Both the position numbers and the translations under genes were made by a program. Under the pieces are notes generated by a model, which saw only the letters and a program-made list of their open reading frames with translations, searched no databases and was not told the origin of the DNA. A stretch of DNA of 64,000 nt from Reticulascus tulasneorum (Eukaryota > Ascomycota > Sordariomycetes > Glomerellales > Reticulascaceae), in the NCBI GenBank assembly GCA_001557505.1, contig LSAX01000003.1, positions 2,790,001 to 2,854,000 on the forward strand, given 5' to 3'. Below, in pieces: positions 23,441 through 34,369 of the stretch. How positions within the stretch are numbered: position 1 is the stretch's first letter; each line of letters opens with the position of its first letter.

Positions 23441-24336
23441 ATCGCTGTCATGTCTCTCGCCTCTCGCGCACATGAACTAATACCAATTTTCCCACATAAC
23501 TCCCGAGATTGCCTGAACTGCAGAATTGTCCCAACAGGGAAAGAAGGCGAGTGTGAACGGACCACCAGTGAAGCGCCAGAAGCAACGAAACCCGCTTGCC
23601 CGCCTGTCCCGCACAGACGCTCCAGCCGCCCAATCCGGCTGGCCCTTCAATGTGCCTCCATCTCCCCCCCCCCTTCTCTGCTTGTCACGCTTCTCCCCCC
23701 CAGTTCCCCTCCACAACAGCCCTCCCTCCCCCCCCAACCAGTTCCAGCAACAGATCAGCAAACCAGCCCGACCTCCATCACACCAACCACACCACGCCAT
23801 GCCACACACACACACACGAACACACACACACCCCTCCCCCCCTCTCGCTCCAGGCCATTTCATTGGCGGCACCGTTTTCCCACGCGTCTGCGCAGCCCTA
23901 TATTAAGTAACGTTCTACATGGGGCTCCTGGCCCAATCGTCCTGACTGGATCGCGCCTCTCCCTCGCTTCCGCCCTCGACCAGTGACCATTCTTGAAAAT
24001 TGCCCGAAAGCACCGCATGGGGAAGGGAGCCCTATTCTGGTATAGCAGGCCACTTGACTGGCCTGGCTCCATGCCACAGTCCCGATGCGGAAACGTCTGA
24101 CTCGACCTCTACCCATGTCAGGCAGGTCTTTGTGGTGTCATTTTGGCCCGTATAATTATAGAAACCTCCACACTTCACATTTTCAAGGTTATGTGCCTTC
24201 AAACACCGAGACAGGCTTCTAGATTTCAATGAGCCCTCTCTCGGCCCTTTCCCACGCCTCGTACATGACTAGGTATGCGCGGTGAACCGTCTTTTTTTTT
24301 CAACATGTTTAAGCGCCCGGCATGGGGAAAAGGGGA

Positions 24337-24356
24337 GGGGGGGGGGGGGGGGGGGG
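24337..24356. repeat. poly-G tract (G20)
   Basis: Uninterrupted run of 20 G on the plus strand, about 1 kb beyond the 3' end of the proline-rich gene. Confidence 0.9.
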
Positions 24357-25413
24357 TCATCCTGGCATATTCGCTTTTCGTCTTTCCACAGGCTGAAGCG
24401 GCCAACATTGAAGAATCTGATGCGCATACTGAGAGAGAGAGAGCCTGGATGCCCGTCGTGCTATGCTATGCCATGTCATGCCATGCCGTCCTCGCAGAAT
24501 TTCGAGCCTTGACAATTCAGTACGCCAAGGTCAATCAAGCTCGGTTTCCCACGCCTCCAATAATCCCTCTATTTGTCGCAAAGCCCAATTCCTTCCTTGC
24601 CTGGAGGCTGAACGCGTCCCCTTCCAAGCCCCCCCTCGATCTTGCAGCACCAGACAATCAAACAAGCGAGATAAGGTATCAATGTCCATGGGGTTGAAAC
24701 ACATTCTTTTTTTTCTGCCTCTCTCCTTCTTCTCTCTGCATATGCCTGCCCATCAAGGTTCGTGTTTTTCTGCAGGGTATCGTGATACATGTAAGGGTTT
24801 TTGAAGGAGAAAGAATAGCCCCCCAAGAAAAACAATATTCAAGATTCCCAAACTCCAACATCTGAACCTGTGAGCCCAACCAGGGCCAGCCGGCCCATCT
24901 CCCCGATCTTTTTGGTTGTCATGAACCATCCCCTCCCATAGCTAGATATACAGCCCAAAAAAAATAAGAAAATAAAAAAATAGGAAATAAAAGGTTGAAT
25001 GTTGCAATACAATTAAGTACACAAGGTCGAGTTTGAAATGGACATCTGGTGATAGTGGAAATTTGTCATGACCCATGCTGCGTTTTGTGATTGTGCTGTT
25101 GTCCCTTGAAGATCTCCTCCCAGTTCCAAATGTCGTCAGTCAGTCAACCTGCCGAAACCCTTTCCCAAATTTGGATGTCAATGCTTGTTCCCGTCTCCTC
25201 CAGGGCGGGGAATAGCTCGTGAAAATGCCATACGGAGAGAAACAAAATTCTGGCTCGAAGTGGAAAAAAAAAAAAACCGGAAAATTCGTCATGGGGATCG
25301 TTCCGCAATTGTTGCTTGGTGGCCGGATGGCTGAAACATGTCGTAAGATTACTCCTCATTCCTAGTCGCTTCATCGCGTGGGCTGCTGATCCTGCGGCAC
25401 CACCACGCGTTCG

Positions 25414-26967
25414 TTACTCGCCCGACAAAGGAGACCGTCGCCTTTGCTGCTCGATTCCCTCGCCCTGTTGCTGTCTCATATCTGTTGATGATGAACGATA
25501 CTGTGGAGCCTGCGATGGCTCCTCCGACAGTAGTGAAGAGACTGAATGTCCGCCGCCGCTGCGTGGTTGTTGCTGGTTAGATTCGCCCGCGCCTCCGCCT
25601 TCCCTTAGGCCCCCGGGACCTGACGTCTGCGTCGGCGAGATTCCGCGCTGGGGACCAAAGTTGTCTGGTCGGCCACGACCCGTTGGTCTATACGATGATA
25701 TGTCACTTCGCTGCCGTGAATGCCCTCTCCTCCGCCCCGGCGGGGGGTTCCCAACTGTCGAACCGCTCTGTTGCACAAAAGGTGGTGATCTAAATCGCTG
25801 TTGGCTGGGTGGAGGAGCTGCTTGTTGAGGGCCCGTTGCCTTGCGCTTGTTTCTGGGAGATTCCCCTACTATTGTTACACAAGCCAAGTTAGCCTACTGA
25901 GATTCTCGCTTTCTCTTGGTCTTGGTAGACGAACCGGAAGGCGTCGCAGGCTGAGTTGCGCCACCGCCAGCTTGCGAAGATGGCGGGTGCCAATGGTGGA
26001 AGTAGATGGACGGGCTCGGCTGCGCTTCTTGCTGTGTTTGTGCCGACTGCGGTTGTTGCATCGGGAGCCCCTGGTGGCCCTGCATTGCCGATGTTCCCGG
26101 CGGTCCTGGTTGTGGGACATTGGTGTTCAAACTGGGTAGGTTCGAGCTCGAGCCGAGTGGTCGTGCACCTGGTCCTGCCAACGACAGACTATGCCCTCTG
26201 CCTCTTGTCGGGGACCCGGGATAGTTGACGAAACCACCGGGAGGTCCTTGTGCCGAGCCTGGGGTGGAAGGAACATTCTGGTATTGGCCGTAGCCTTGGG
26301 ATTGAGAGTCGCGCCGGTGCTCTGGCGACACAGGCCCTTGAGGAGGCAGCAGCTGCGGTGGGTGTGCTTGCGCATGGGGCATGAGGAACTGTTGGGCCCA
26401 CTCCAAGGCCGCGGGAGGCAAGATGGCACCACTCATGCCGGCAAACACCAGAGGGACTATGGGCGGAGGGATTCCCCCACTCAGTGATGCGCGTAGCATT
26501 TCTGCCTCGATTTTCCGCTGCTCCAGACGAAGTGTTTCCTGTCTCGTCTTTTCCTCTTCCTGCCTTCTCCGCTCCTCTTCTGTCTTGGCCGCTAGCCAGC
26601 TCCGCATGGAGTCCTCAGCGCCCTGCCATTGAGGCGGCGGGCCCGGTAGCTGGCCCAGCGCATGACTGTGCAGGTGAGGAGCTGGGGCGTGAGCCGGTGG
26701 ACCGGACGGAGGCGGCGGGGGGTGAGAACTGGCAGGAGGAGGTTGAGGAGGGAGCGTCATGGCCGCCGGTGGTGGCAGGCCACGATGAGGTGCCGACATG
26801 GGCTTTCCTGGCGGACTGTGACTGCGTGGTATGGCTGGGAGCGGCTTGTAGGAGGATTCTAGGAACACCAGCGGAGGTGAAGGTCGGGACGTTGAAGGCG
26901 GAGTCGGCAGGTCATGGACGGACTTGTAGCCGTAATGTGTTGGCTGCTTGACTGTGAGCATGGTCAT
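25414..26967 (-). CDS. conserved proline/glutamine-rich protein of unknown function
   Basis: Exon 1 runs from ATG 26967 to about 25898 and exon 2 from about 25852 to the stop at 25414; about 500 aa. The N-terminus is Pro-rich with SPPLVFLESSYKPLPAIPRS. A charged helix follows (about residues 120-160: WLAAKTEEERRRQEEEKTRQ), probably a short coiled coil, then GGIPPPIVPLVFAGM and an ALEWAQQF segment. The C-terminal half is Gln/Pro/Gly-rich with basic KTKRKRES at the exon 1 end, NKRK just after the join, and GHSRQRSD and RGRGRP-like patches that look like nuclear localisation signals. I recognise it as a family conserved in filamentous ascomycetes but cannot name a function. The intron join is uncertain: the in-phase GTAGGC donor and CCCAG acceptor give only 45 bp. 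The gene sits alone between two very long spacers. Confidence 0.75.
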
Positions 26968-27736
26968 GTATACTACTCATATGTAGAGTATGACGATGAG
27001 TTGGGAAATCAGAATGGGCAGCATGTGGAAAGCATGTGGAAAGCAAAGTGTTGAAGGAACGTGCAAGAAAGAAAGAAAGGTCGAAGGATACGACAGAATC
27101 AGAGCTGGGGGGGCTTGGAGGTGGAAATAACCTTTGCAGATGCAAGCTGGAGAGGACGGCCAGCTTAGAAGTAGTGATAGAAACGGGCGGGGCGTAAGGT
27201 GATGAAACCTCTGAACGGATAGGCCCAACCTCATTTAGTCATGGGGGTGCTTGGTTGCCGCATAGGGTAGTAGATAATTAGAATAAGCACCCTCTCAAGG
27301 ACAGGCAAAGAGTGGTAAGGTCGATTCGGGCAGCTCCAGGTTCAAGGTACGGGGATGTAAGTATATGTTGTTGTTATTTGCGTTTCCCACCAAGAGTGCT
27401 GCTAGTGAGCCTAGAGCGGGAAGATTGACGAGGGAAGGGGGGGGCGTGTCGAGTAAGGATGACGGGGGGGGGAGGGGCGTTGTCCCAAGAGACCCCGGGC
27501 ACTTGGTCCAGACGAACCGGCCAAAAAGAAGCGGACTGACGAAGTCCCAATTTGAAAAGAACGAGAACGATCGGTCGAACCGTTTCTGGACGGTTCAGGC
27601 AAGGGCCGGAGCGGGAGGGTCGAGGTGTGTACCAGTGTGGAGAAGGACGATGTGCCTGGTTTATTTCATTTACAACCAGCGCGTATCAAAAGAGATGACA
27701 CATGGAGGGGGATGAGCACCGGGGTGGTTTGGAGAG

Positions 27737-27854
27737 GTGAGAGAGACGGAGAGCGAGCGAGAGTGAGTGAGATTGAGAGAGAGAGAGAAGAGGGGGGAGG
27801 GGTGTAGATGAAAAGTGTGGCGAAGGCAGGCAGGCAAGCAAGCAAGCAGGCAGG
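27737..27854. repeat. GA-rich tract followed by (GGCA/AGCA)n
   Basis: A purine-rich GAGA/GAGC stretch (27737-27795), then GGCA and AGCA tetranucleotides (27827-27854). Confidence 0.75.
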
Positions 27855-28165
27855 CCAATCAGTCTAGCAAAGAGAATGAGTAAACTGGGTATGGCAAGGA
27901 ACGACAGTTGAACGAGTCTAGCAGCGAACTAGTTGGGCTGTTCGCAGCTGTTGTCGAGCGTGAGCAGCGAAGGATGGGAAGAAAAGGATGGTGACAAGAG
28001 TGTGTCAGTTGGAAAGATGTTTGACGTTGCCAGAGATGAGGAAAACGACGAGGAAGCAAAGCCCGAGTGGCAGACAGACAGGTCAGGACAGAAAGCCCCA
28101 GAAGCCACTTTCAAAAAGACGTTTGGGCCACACCACCAGATGATGGTGCGTGGTGTGTGAGAGAA

Positions 28166-28190
28166 GGGGGGGGGGGGGGGGGGGGGGGGG
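28166..28190. repeat. poly-G tract (G25)
   Basis: Uninterrupted run of 25 G on the plus strand, about 1.2 kb upstream of the proline-rich gene start. Confidence 0.9.
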
Positions 28191-28469
28191 CAGAAGAAGC
28201 AGACGAACAGCCCCGAGGTGGCAGGATAAGCCCGGTCTCAGACGAAGATGTGTGAGAGAGAAGGGCTGGAGGAAGGGCAAACAAGGCACGTCACGTCAGT
28301 TAGTGTGTGGGAGGAGCATAATTCTAAAGTACAAGGCTGCTTTGGGTAGTAGTGCTTGGTGGAAGTGCTTGGTGGAAGTGCTTGTGGTGCAAGTAAGTGC
28401 AAGCGCTGGTGCAGCAGCGGGTTCTTTGCTGCAGCAGCTTGGGTCTACATTGTTATTAATATTATTATT

Positions 28470-28591
28470 TTTGCCTTGCCTTGCCTGCTTGCTTGCTGGG
28501 CCCTCTCCTCGGCCTGTTCGTGCTGTGCTGTGCTTTGCTTTGCTTTGCTCTGCTCTGTTCTGCTCTGCTCTGCTGCGCTGCGCTGCGCTGT
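28470..28591. repeat. degenerate pentanucleotide repeat (CTTGC/TGTGC/TTTGC/TCTGC/TGCGC)
   Basis: About 120 bp of five-base units that change by one base every few copies: CCTTG, GCTTG, GTGCT, TTGCT, CTGCT, then GCGCT. Looks like a tandem array diverging in blocks. Confidence 0.8.
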
Positions 28592-30548
28592 TCTAATATG
28601 AGACAGAGAGTCGGGTGTGCGGGCGCGCGGACGTGCACCGTTCGAAGGAATGATGCACCAGCCGGGCAGAGCAGCCAGCTAGCCCCAGGCGATGCAGGGT
28701 CGATCCTAACGGCCACTCGATGGCACGCTGTCGAGTTTTATGAAGGCCTCGCAGGGCATTTACTTTTTGTTGGGGGCGGCCGGTCGCGTCGGGCACTGAG
28801 AGACTCGAGCGCCGGATGGCGAAGCAACAGAAGACAGACACACACAAAGTCCCTTCTCGTTGGTGGTGGGTATGAGCATAAAACATGACATCAGGTTCCC
28901 GAAGGGGATATTGCTGTGGCAGCTGCTATGACGGGCTTGAGGGCGACCGTGATGTATATGGACCGTCCGTATAAGTCATTCATCCATACATACTTACACC
29001 CATGGTCAGGGAAGTACAGAGTACCAAGTCAGCGTAGTAAATTAGCAGTTGACCTGCAGAGCAGTCAGATCGTGGGTGTGTGGGAGTCAGCACAAATGTG
29101 GCTGTTCGAAAATCGCCGGACTGTGGCAGCTATGAACCCTTTTTGGAGCGAGTCTCGGTCTCACCAAATGCTAGCACCGGGTTAGGGTTATGTGAGGTTC
29201 GGTGAGCTCACGGACTCTCTCTCTGTCCGGATGTAGATGCTTAATTTGGAGCTATTGGGATGTTGGAAAGCAATGGTGTGTCAAGCTGGCTGAACCAAAG
29301 AAACCGGTAGGTACCTTTCTCTCTCTCATTCATGCTTTTTCTTTCTTTCTTCCTCTCAGACTCACTAGATCATCAAGCATCAGGCCGTGCAGTTCCGTCA
29401 CCACATCCAAAGTGGAATCCCGGCGGGCACGTCCGATGTCGTTCCCCTCGCTTGGTCAACAAGCAAGAGAACGAGGGAGGAGGAGGGGAAAAATTGCAGA
29501 GCAATGCAAGCTCGGGCGGCGGCGTGTAAGTGGAGTGAAGGTAGCCCAAGCCACAGTGAGGTGGAGATGGCTTTTGGCTGCAAGCAAAAATCGGGCTTCG
29601 GCTGGAGTGGGCCAAAAAAAAACCACAAACCCACCAAAAAGGAAGATGAAGGGGGGCGTGTTTCCAGAGCGAACCTAGAACCTAGCTACCTACCTTAGGT
29701 CTTAGGGTTGAACTCGGACGATGGGCCACACGATTGCCGCTAGTTTAGCAACTTCGTTTAGTGCTAGTGTGGGCTTTGAGGGACGCGCCCCCTCCCTAAG
29801 CGGGCAGGCTAGCACTGCAAAGATACCCTGCTGGCGGCTAAGGTGGCAAGTGAGACGCGGAGTGACAGATTAGACACTACCTCTGTACGTACGTACCGCA
29901 TCCAGTGTGTAGGGTAGAAGTGACTTGAGCCGGGCCTGGGCTTCCCATGAACTGGGAGCATTGATGAGGCTATCCAACATGTCCCGAACGCCTGTTTCGG
30001 TCCGCATTGGGCAACTGGTCAGCACTGGCCAGCCACGCTTAGGGGGTGGGTTTGTATTGTGGACGGGCGATGTGAGAGAGTGAGAGAGAGGGGGGTGGCA
30101 TCATTTTCACCTACTGCCTAGTCAGGGTTTCGAAGGGCCTGCTTGGAATGAGATTACCGGACTCCAAAAAGGCGAGAGCTACCTACCTGCACGCGCCGCA
30201 GCGCGGGTGAGGCCGTTAGGGAAACAGGATTTGGAAGGTGAAGCAATGCCGATGCAGATCCGGCAATATCACAACCACCCTTCTGTAGTAATTAGTTTCC
30301 GCACATGCGATTAAACTACATGCATTGCAGGATGGATGGACATCGTGACAGTTCAGTCATCATAAACAGTCATCGTACAGAACAAGTCACGGACAGCCCG
30401 CGAACGGTTTGAGATGGATCGATGGCTGCCCAATACCTTACTGTCTTGAGTCCAGCCGGACACAGTTAAGGTTCCAGTAAGCAACCAAAGTAATAATTAA
30501 GCATACTTGCAATAAGGGCTTTTATTCTTGTCCAACAACTTCAGACAC

Positions 30549-30570
30549 AAAAAAAAAAAAAAAAAAAAAA
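30549..30570. repeat. poly-A tract (A22)
   Basis: Uninterrupted run of 22 A on the plus strand. No open frame or retroelement-like sequence ends at it, so it is called a simple repeat. Confidence 0.85.
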
Positions 30571-31800
30571 GGGCTATGGAACAATTTGTGACAGGGTGAT
30601 ACTTATCCCAGGCGCCCCATGCCACCCCCATATACGGCCGCACTGCCGGAATGAAGGGCTCTCTCATCACCATCAGTTTCCAAGTTTTTTTTTGTTCTTA
30701 GGTCGGATGCTGATGCTGCAGTCGCTGCAGGCTCCTGAATCGGGCAAGTCTGATTTCAGAGACAAGTCCCAATGCAGAAGGCTGCCGCTACCTTTGTTTT
30801 GGCAACCTTGAACAGAGATGATCAATCTACTAGATCACTATGCAGCCCGTACTTATTTATGTACTGTACAAAATACGTCTGTAATGAATCATGATGATGA
30901 GACGTCCTCGCGCTGACGAAAAATGGAGCGACGTGACGAGGGCCGTTCCTTGGAAACAAACGATGGAGGATCGCCGTCTGGATGACAGGGAATGGGGTTC
31001 CATGGTAGGGTCGCATCGGGGTCGGATATCATGGTTCACGCCGCCAGGCCTGGTAGGGCAAAGGGAAATCCCGGAGAATCGAGACTCTGTTGTTGTTCTT
31101 CCAGAGACTCCCAGCGGGGTGGTTGAAGGTGTGTACGCCGAGATTTGTGCGATACCACTGCATGCGTACGCCTTGGTCCACAGGCACCACCACCAGTACC
31201 GAGCTGGACGGTGGTGCCCTGCGCCCGACTTTTCTTGTCTTACACCCGGCCAAAGCCCCGAGTTCCATTTTGTCCATTGTCTCTGGTCGCCTGTCACTTG
31301 TGTCCAGACAAGACGGTGGAGGATGAGCATGAGCATGAGGAGCAGGAAGAAACGACATCAGATCCCCAGGCCAAGGTTCGGTGTGCGAAACCGATGGAGG
31401 GACACAGACCAAGAGACACAGAGCAGGTGCCCCAAGCGCCAAACGTCTGTGTGTAAAATGGGCTTCCACTGCCAACCCAGTAGAGAGTTTCTCCTCCCTG
31501 CACAGTCCGTTTTCAGCCCAGAAATCCATTCTGTCATGTCGGTCGAGCCCGAACAGAACTTAAAGAGGAAAGCCTGGGGACGAAACCGAAACATCAAGAT
31601 GCTCCAAAGTTCGCATCTAGGACCCAACTCGCGTTTGATTTCACACGCGCGTTGACACGATGTCACGGAATCAGACATTCTGCGAATACTATCGTCGGAG
31701 ATTCCCCCCTCCCCCAAACGGCGCACGCATACATTTCAGAGCGGGCATCAAGAGCCCTCGCGCGCTCTCCCAATCTCATTTTGTGTCTCTCTCGCCCTCA

Positions 31801-31829
31801 CCCCCCCACCCCCCCCCCCCCCCCCCCCC
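31801..31829. repeat. poly-C tract (C7-A-C21)
   Basis: C run with one A near its start. Confidence 0.9.
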
Positions 31830-32530
31830 AATACGCGAGATGGGTATGATAAACTCGTTGCTGGGTGGTGGTTCCTGTGGTGCTACGGCACGGAGGCTGA
31901 GGCTGCACACTGCACACTGCACCGCAATTGAACCGAAATTTGCATCAGTTTGGTTCCAAGCTTGGAGATGGCAGTGTACGAACGAACTATTCTGGATGAG
32001 GTCGTTCGCGCATCAGTCACAATTGAGAAGAGTCCAATCTGGTCCGCGGGCCCGGCCCCCAGTAGTGGCGGGATGTCACCCCCTTCAGTTTCCAGTGGGA
32101 GTTTCGCACATGGTTCAAGAGAACAAGTCGGGCCATTCTCACTACGACGTTGGCGTTCCCACTATGCAACATACTGTACGTATCCAGATTGCTTAGTGGG
32201 AGCAGGTGCGCGCGCCTGTCAAAAGTTGTCCCAGCGGGCACCCCCTCCTCCGCTTCGAAATGCACCGCATCCATGGCATGTCAAACGGTGGTTCTGGGTT
32301 GTGTGTTAATGCAAAGCATGGCATAATAAGGCAAGGAAAGGGACATCATTTGCTCGCCGCCCACCCTGGGAGAGAGGCACGCACACGCACGTATGTAGGC
32401 ACATCCGGGGAATTTGAGAGAATGTGACAAGTGACTGATCCACCGTTGGGAACGGATGAGCTCTCCCACCCCCTCCTCTCCAACCCAAATCATCCCAGCC
32501 CGGATCTTCGAACGGCTCGAGGGTTCAGGT

Positions 32531-32564
32531 TCAAATCCAAATCCAAAATCCAAATCCAAATCCA
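32531..32564. repeat. (ATCCAA)n hexanucleotide repeat
   Basis: Five near-perfect ATCCAA units with one extra A. Confidence 0.85.
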
Positions 32565-33910
32565 GCCACCTTCCCGTCTGGTCCTTGTCTCATATGCTCC
32601 TTTTTGTCAGGTGCCCGATTTGTCACATAATTAGACTGAAAAGAAGCCCCCCCGCAAACCGTCAACGGACCGCCCAAAACAACCTCCCTCGCACTGCTGG
32701 GCCTTCTCGTCGATCATCAGAGCACGTCCCATCGTCAATGCATTCGGATTTGAACATGCTCTTATTGGGACTAAGTTTTTGGCTTCGCTTAACCCTCTCC
32801 AGTCTCTTTTCGAACACCGCCCCGGAAGCCACATGAGACCCGTACCGGCGTAGTGTATGCACGAGGTATCTACGGAACGAACAATGGTACGATATACATC
32901 CATGGCAACGTATCGAGGCGCAAATGCTGCTGGGCAAGCGAACCAGCCATCATCGGCGGTTTTACCAGAAAGAGAATAGGCGCTGTATGGAGGGGGGCCT
33001 TTCTCCGTTCATTACACGGGGGAGGAGAGGGAAAAAAAACTTCAAGTAACGCACCCTGCAGCCTGAGGAAAGTATAATAAAAACCGATAGCCAAAAACAA
33101 CACAAAACCAACAAGAACAAGAGAGGTACATGCGTACATACAAACCTGCAGACACAGATACACCCAGCCATCCTTCTATATTATGTACAATCTCTTTGCG
33201 CATACATACCCTGGCTTGGTGTCACGTTCCTCAGGGCCATAAAACCGGCCCCGGCTCGTATGTAAGAAGGAAGAGAGTAGAAGGCCGCATATTGGACCGG
33301 CCCATGGCAAGGTAACCTAGGCTGAGGTACAGAAGGTTTCCAGGTGCGTCCTTTTTCACGTCACCTCACCCAACAAACTAACTTTAATCCTTCAAAGCGT
33401 GGCCCCTGCAAGGGCTTCATGGGGCTATGGATCGGAAGAACGAGAGACAGGCAGGGTGTGTTTGATGCAGCTGTCATACGTCACACCGGCTGTGGACTCG
33501 ACTCGACTCCATTCGATTCGACCCGACCGCATCCCAGTTTTCTCATGACCCTCGTTCGCATCCAATTCGGGTCTCCGCCTCCCCCCCCTCCCCCTTCCCT
33601 CCTCCCCCATATTACCTGGCGGGAGGAAGGGAAGTTGAGGGTGATCCGAACTGAATCTGATCAATTGGCCCAGCGAATCCCTCGTCACGATGGCGGCTGG
33701 ACGATCAGATCGCCCCTCGCCGCGTCACAACCAATCGATTGTCGGCCCAAGCCTTCCCTTTCTTAGAATCCCGTCCTAGAAGTTCCGTGGCTTTTCGCGA
33801 CTTGGGTTTTTTGCACTTCCATGCTGCTCCCTTGCTTTGGGCTAGTCAGTGTGCCGACTTGTTCGGGTCGCACTGAGGCGGCCGAGTGATGGGGGGGCTG
33901 ACAGGAAGAG

Positions 33911-33940
33911 GAGGATGAGGACGAGGACGAGGACGAGGGG
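33911..33940. repeat. (GACGAG)n hexanucleotide repeat
   Basis: GATGAG/GACGAG units, about four copies. Confidence 0.8.
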
Positions 33941-34328
33941 TGTGTCCACACATCTTTTCCACCTCGCACCAGAGGCGGGGGGCCATCTTCAACATGGCCC
34001 GTCCATGCATCCGTTGCGAACAATGTCGACACAGTCTGAATAGAACCTAGTTACCCTTATGTACGTGCATGCGAAAAACATACAGTACATACGTACTGCG
34101 TAAGGTACTCCGTACAACTAAGTGGCTAGGTAAGGTAGGTCAGTGTGGCTCCCCCCCTCGACCCTTGGGAAAGATCCTCAGACCCCTGCCCTAGTCGGCG
34201 ACCCTGCCCACCGAGGCGGCAGTAGCAGGCTCGCCCCTGCCAGCGGTCGAGAGAATCTGAAACAAAGCGACGTCTATTTTCTGGATCGCGCTAGTACAAG
34301 AAAGGACGACTCCACTACCCACACCTTC

Positions 34329-34369
34329 ATCCAACCATCCATCCGTCCATCCATCCATCCATCCATCCA
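34329..34369. repeat. (TCCA)n tetranucleotide microsatellite
   Basis: About nine TCCA units with one CATCCG interruption; the reverse complement of the TGGA repeat at 3065. Confidence 0.9.

Larger units (their letters stand above)
18377..25413. other. 7-kb gene-free block with homopolymer tracts
   Basis: No coding region I can support: frames of 60-180 codons overlap on all strands and consist of low-complexity or stop-poor GC-rich sequence. It contains poly-G runs (20344, 20678, 21261, 24337), a C-rich run (22337) and a long TC microsatellite (23375-23438). Only the 3' ends of the two convergent flanking genes must lie here. A non-coding RNA cannot be excluded. Confidence 0.5.

Noticed and set aside
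30891..31655. 254-codon open frame on the plus strand in the gene-poor block
   Set aside because: No recognisable domain or biased composition typical of a protein, and four other long frames overlap it on both strands; the area is simply stop-poor.
32520..32570. Possible tRNA T-arm (GGTTCAAATCC)
   Set aside because: The word is part of the ATCCAA hexanucleotide repeat; no acceptor stem, D-arm or anticodon arm can be formed around it.
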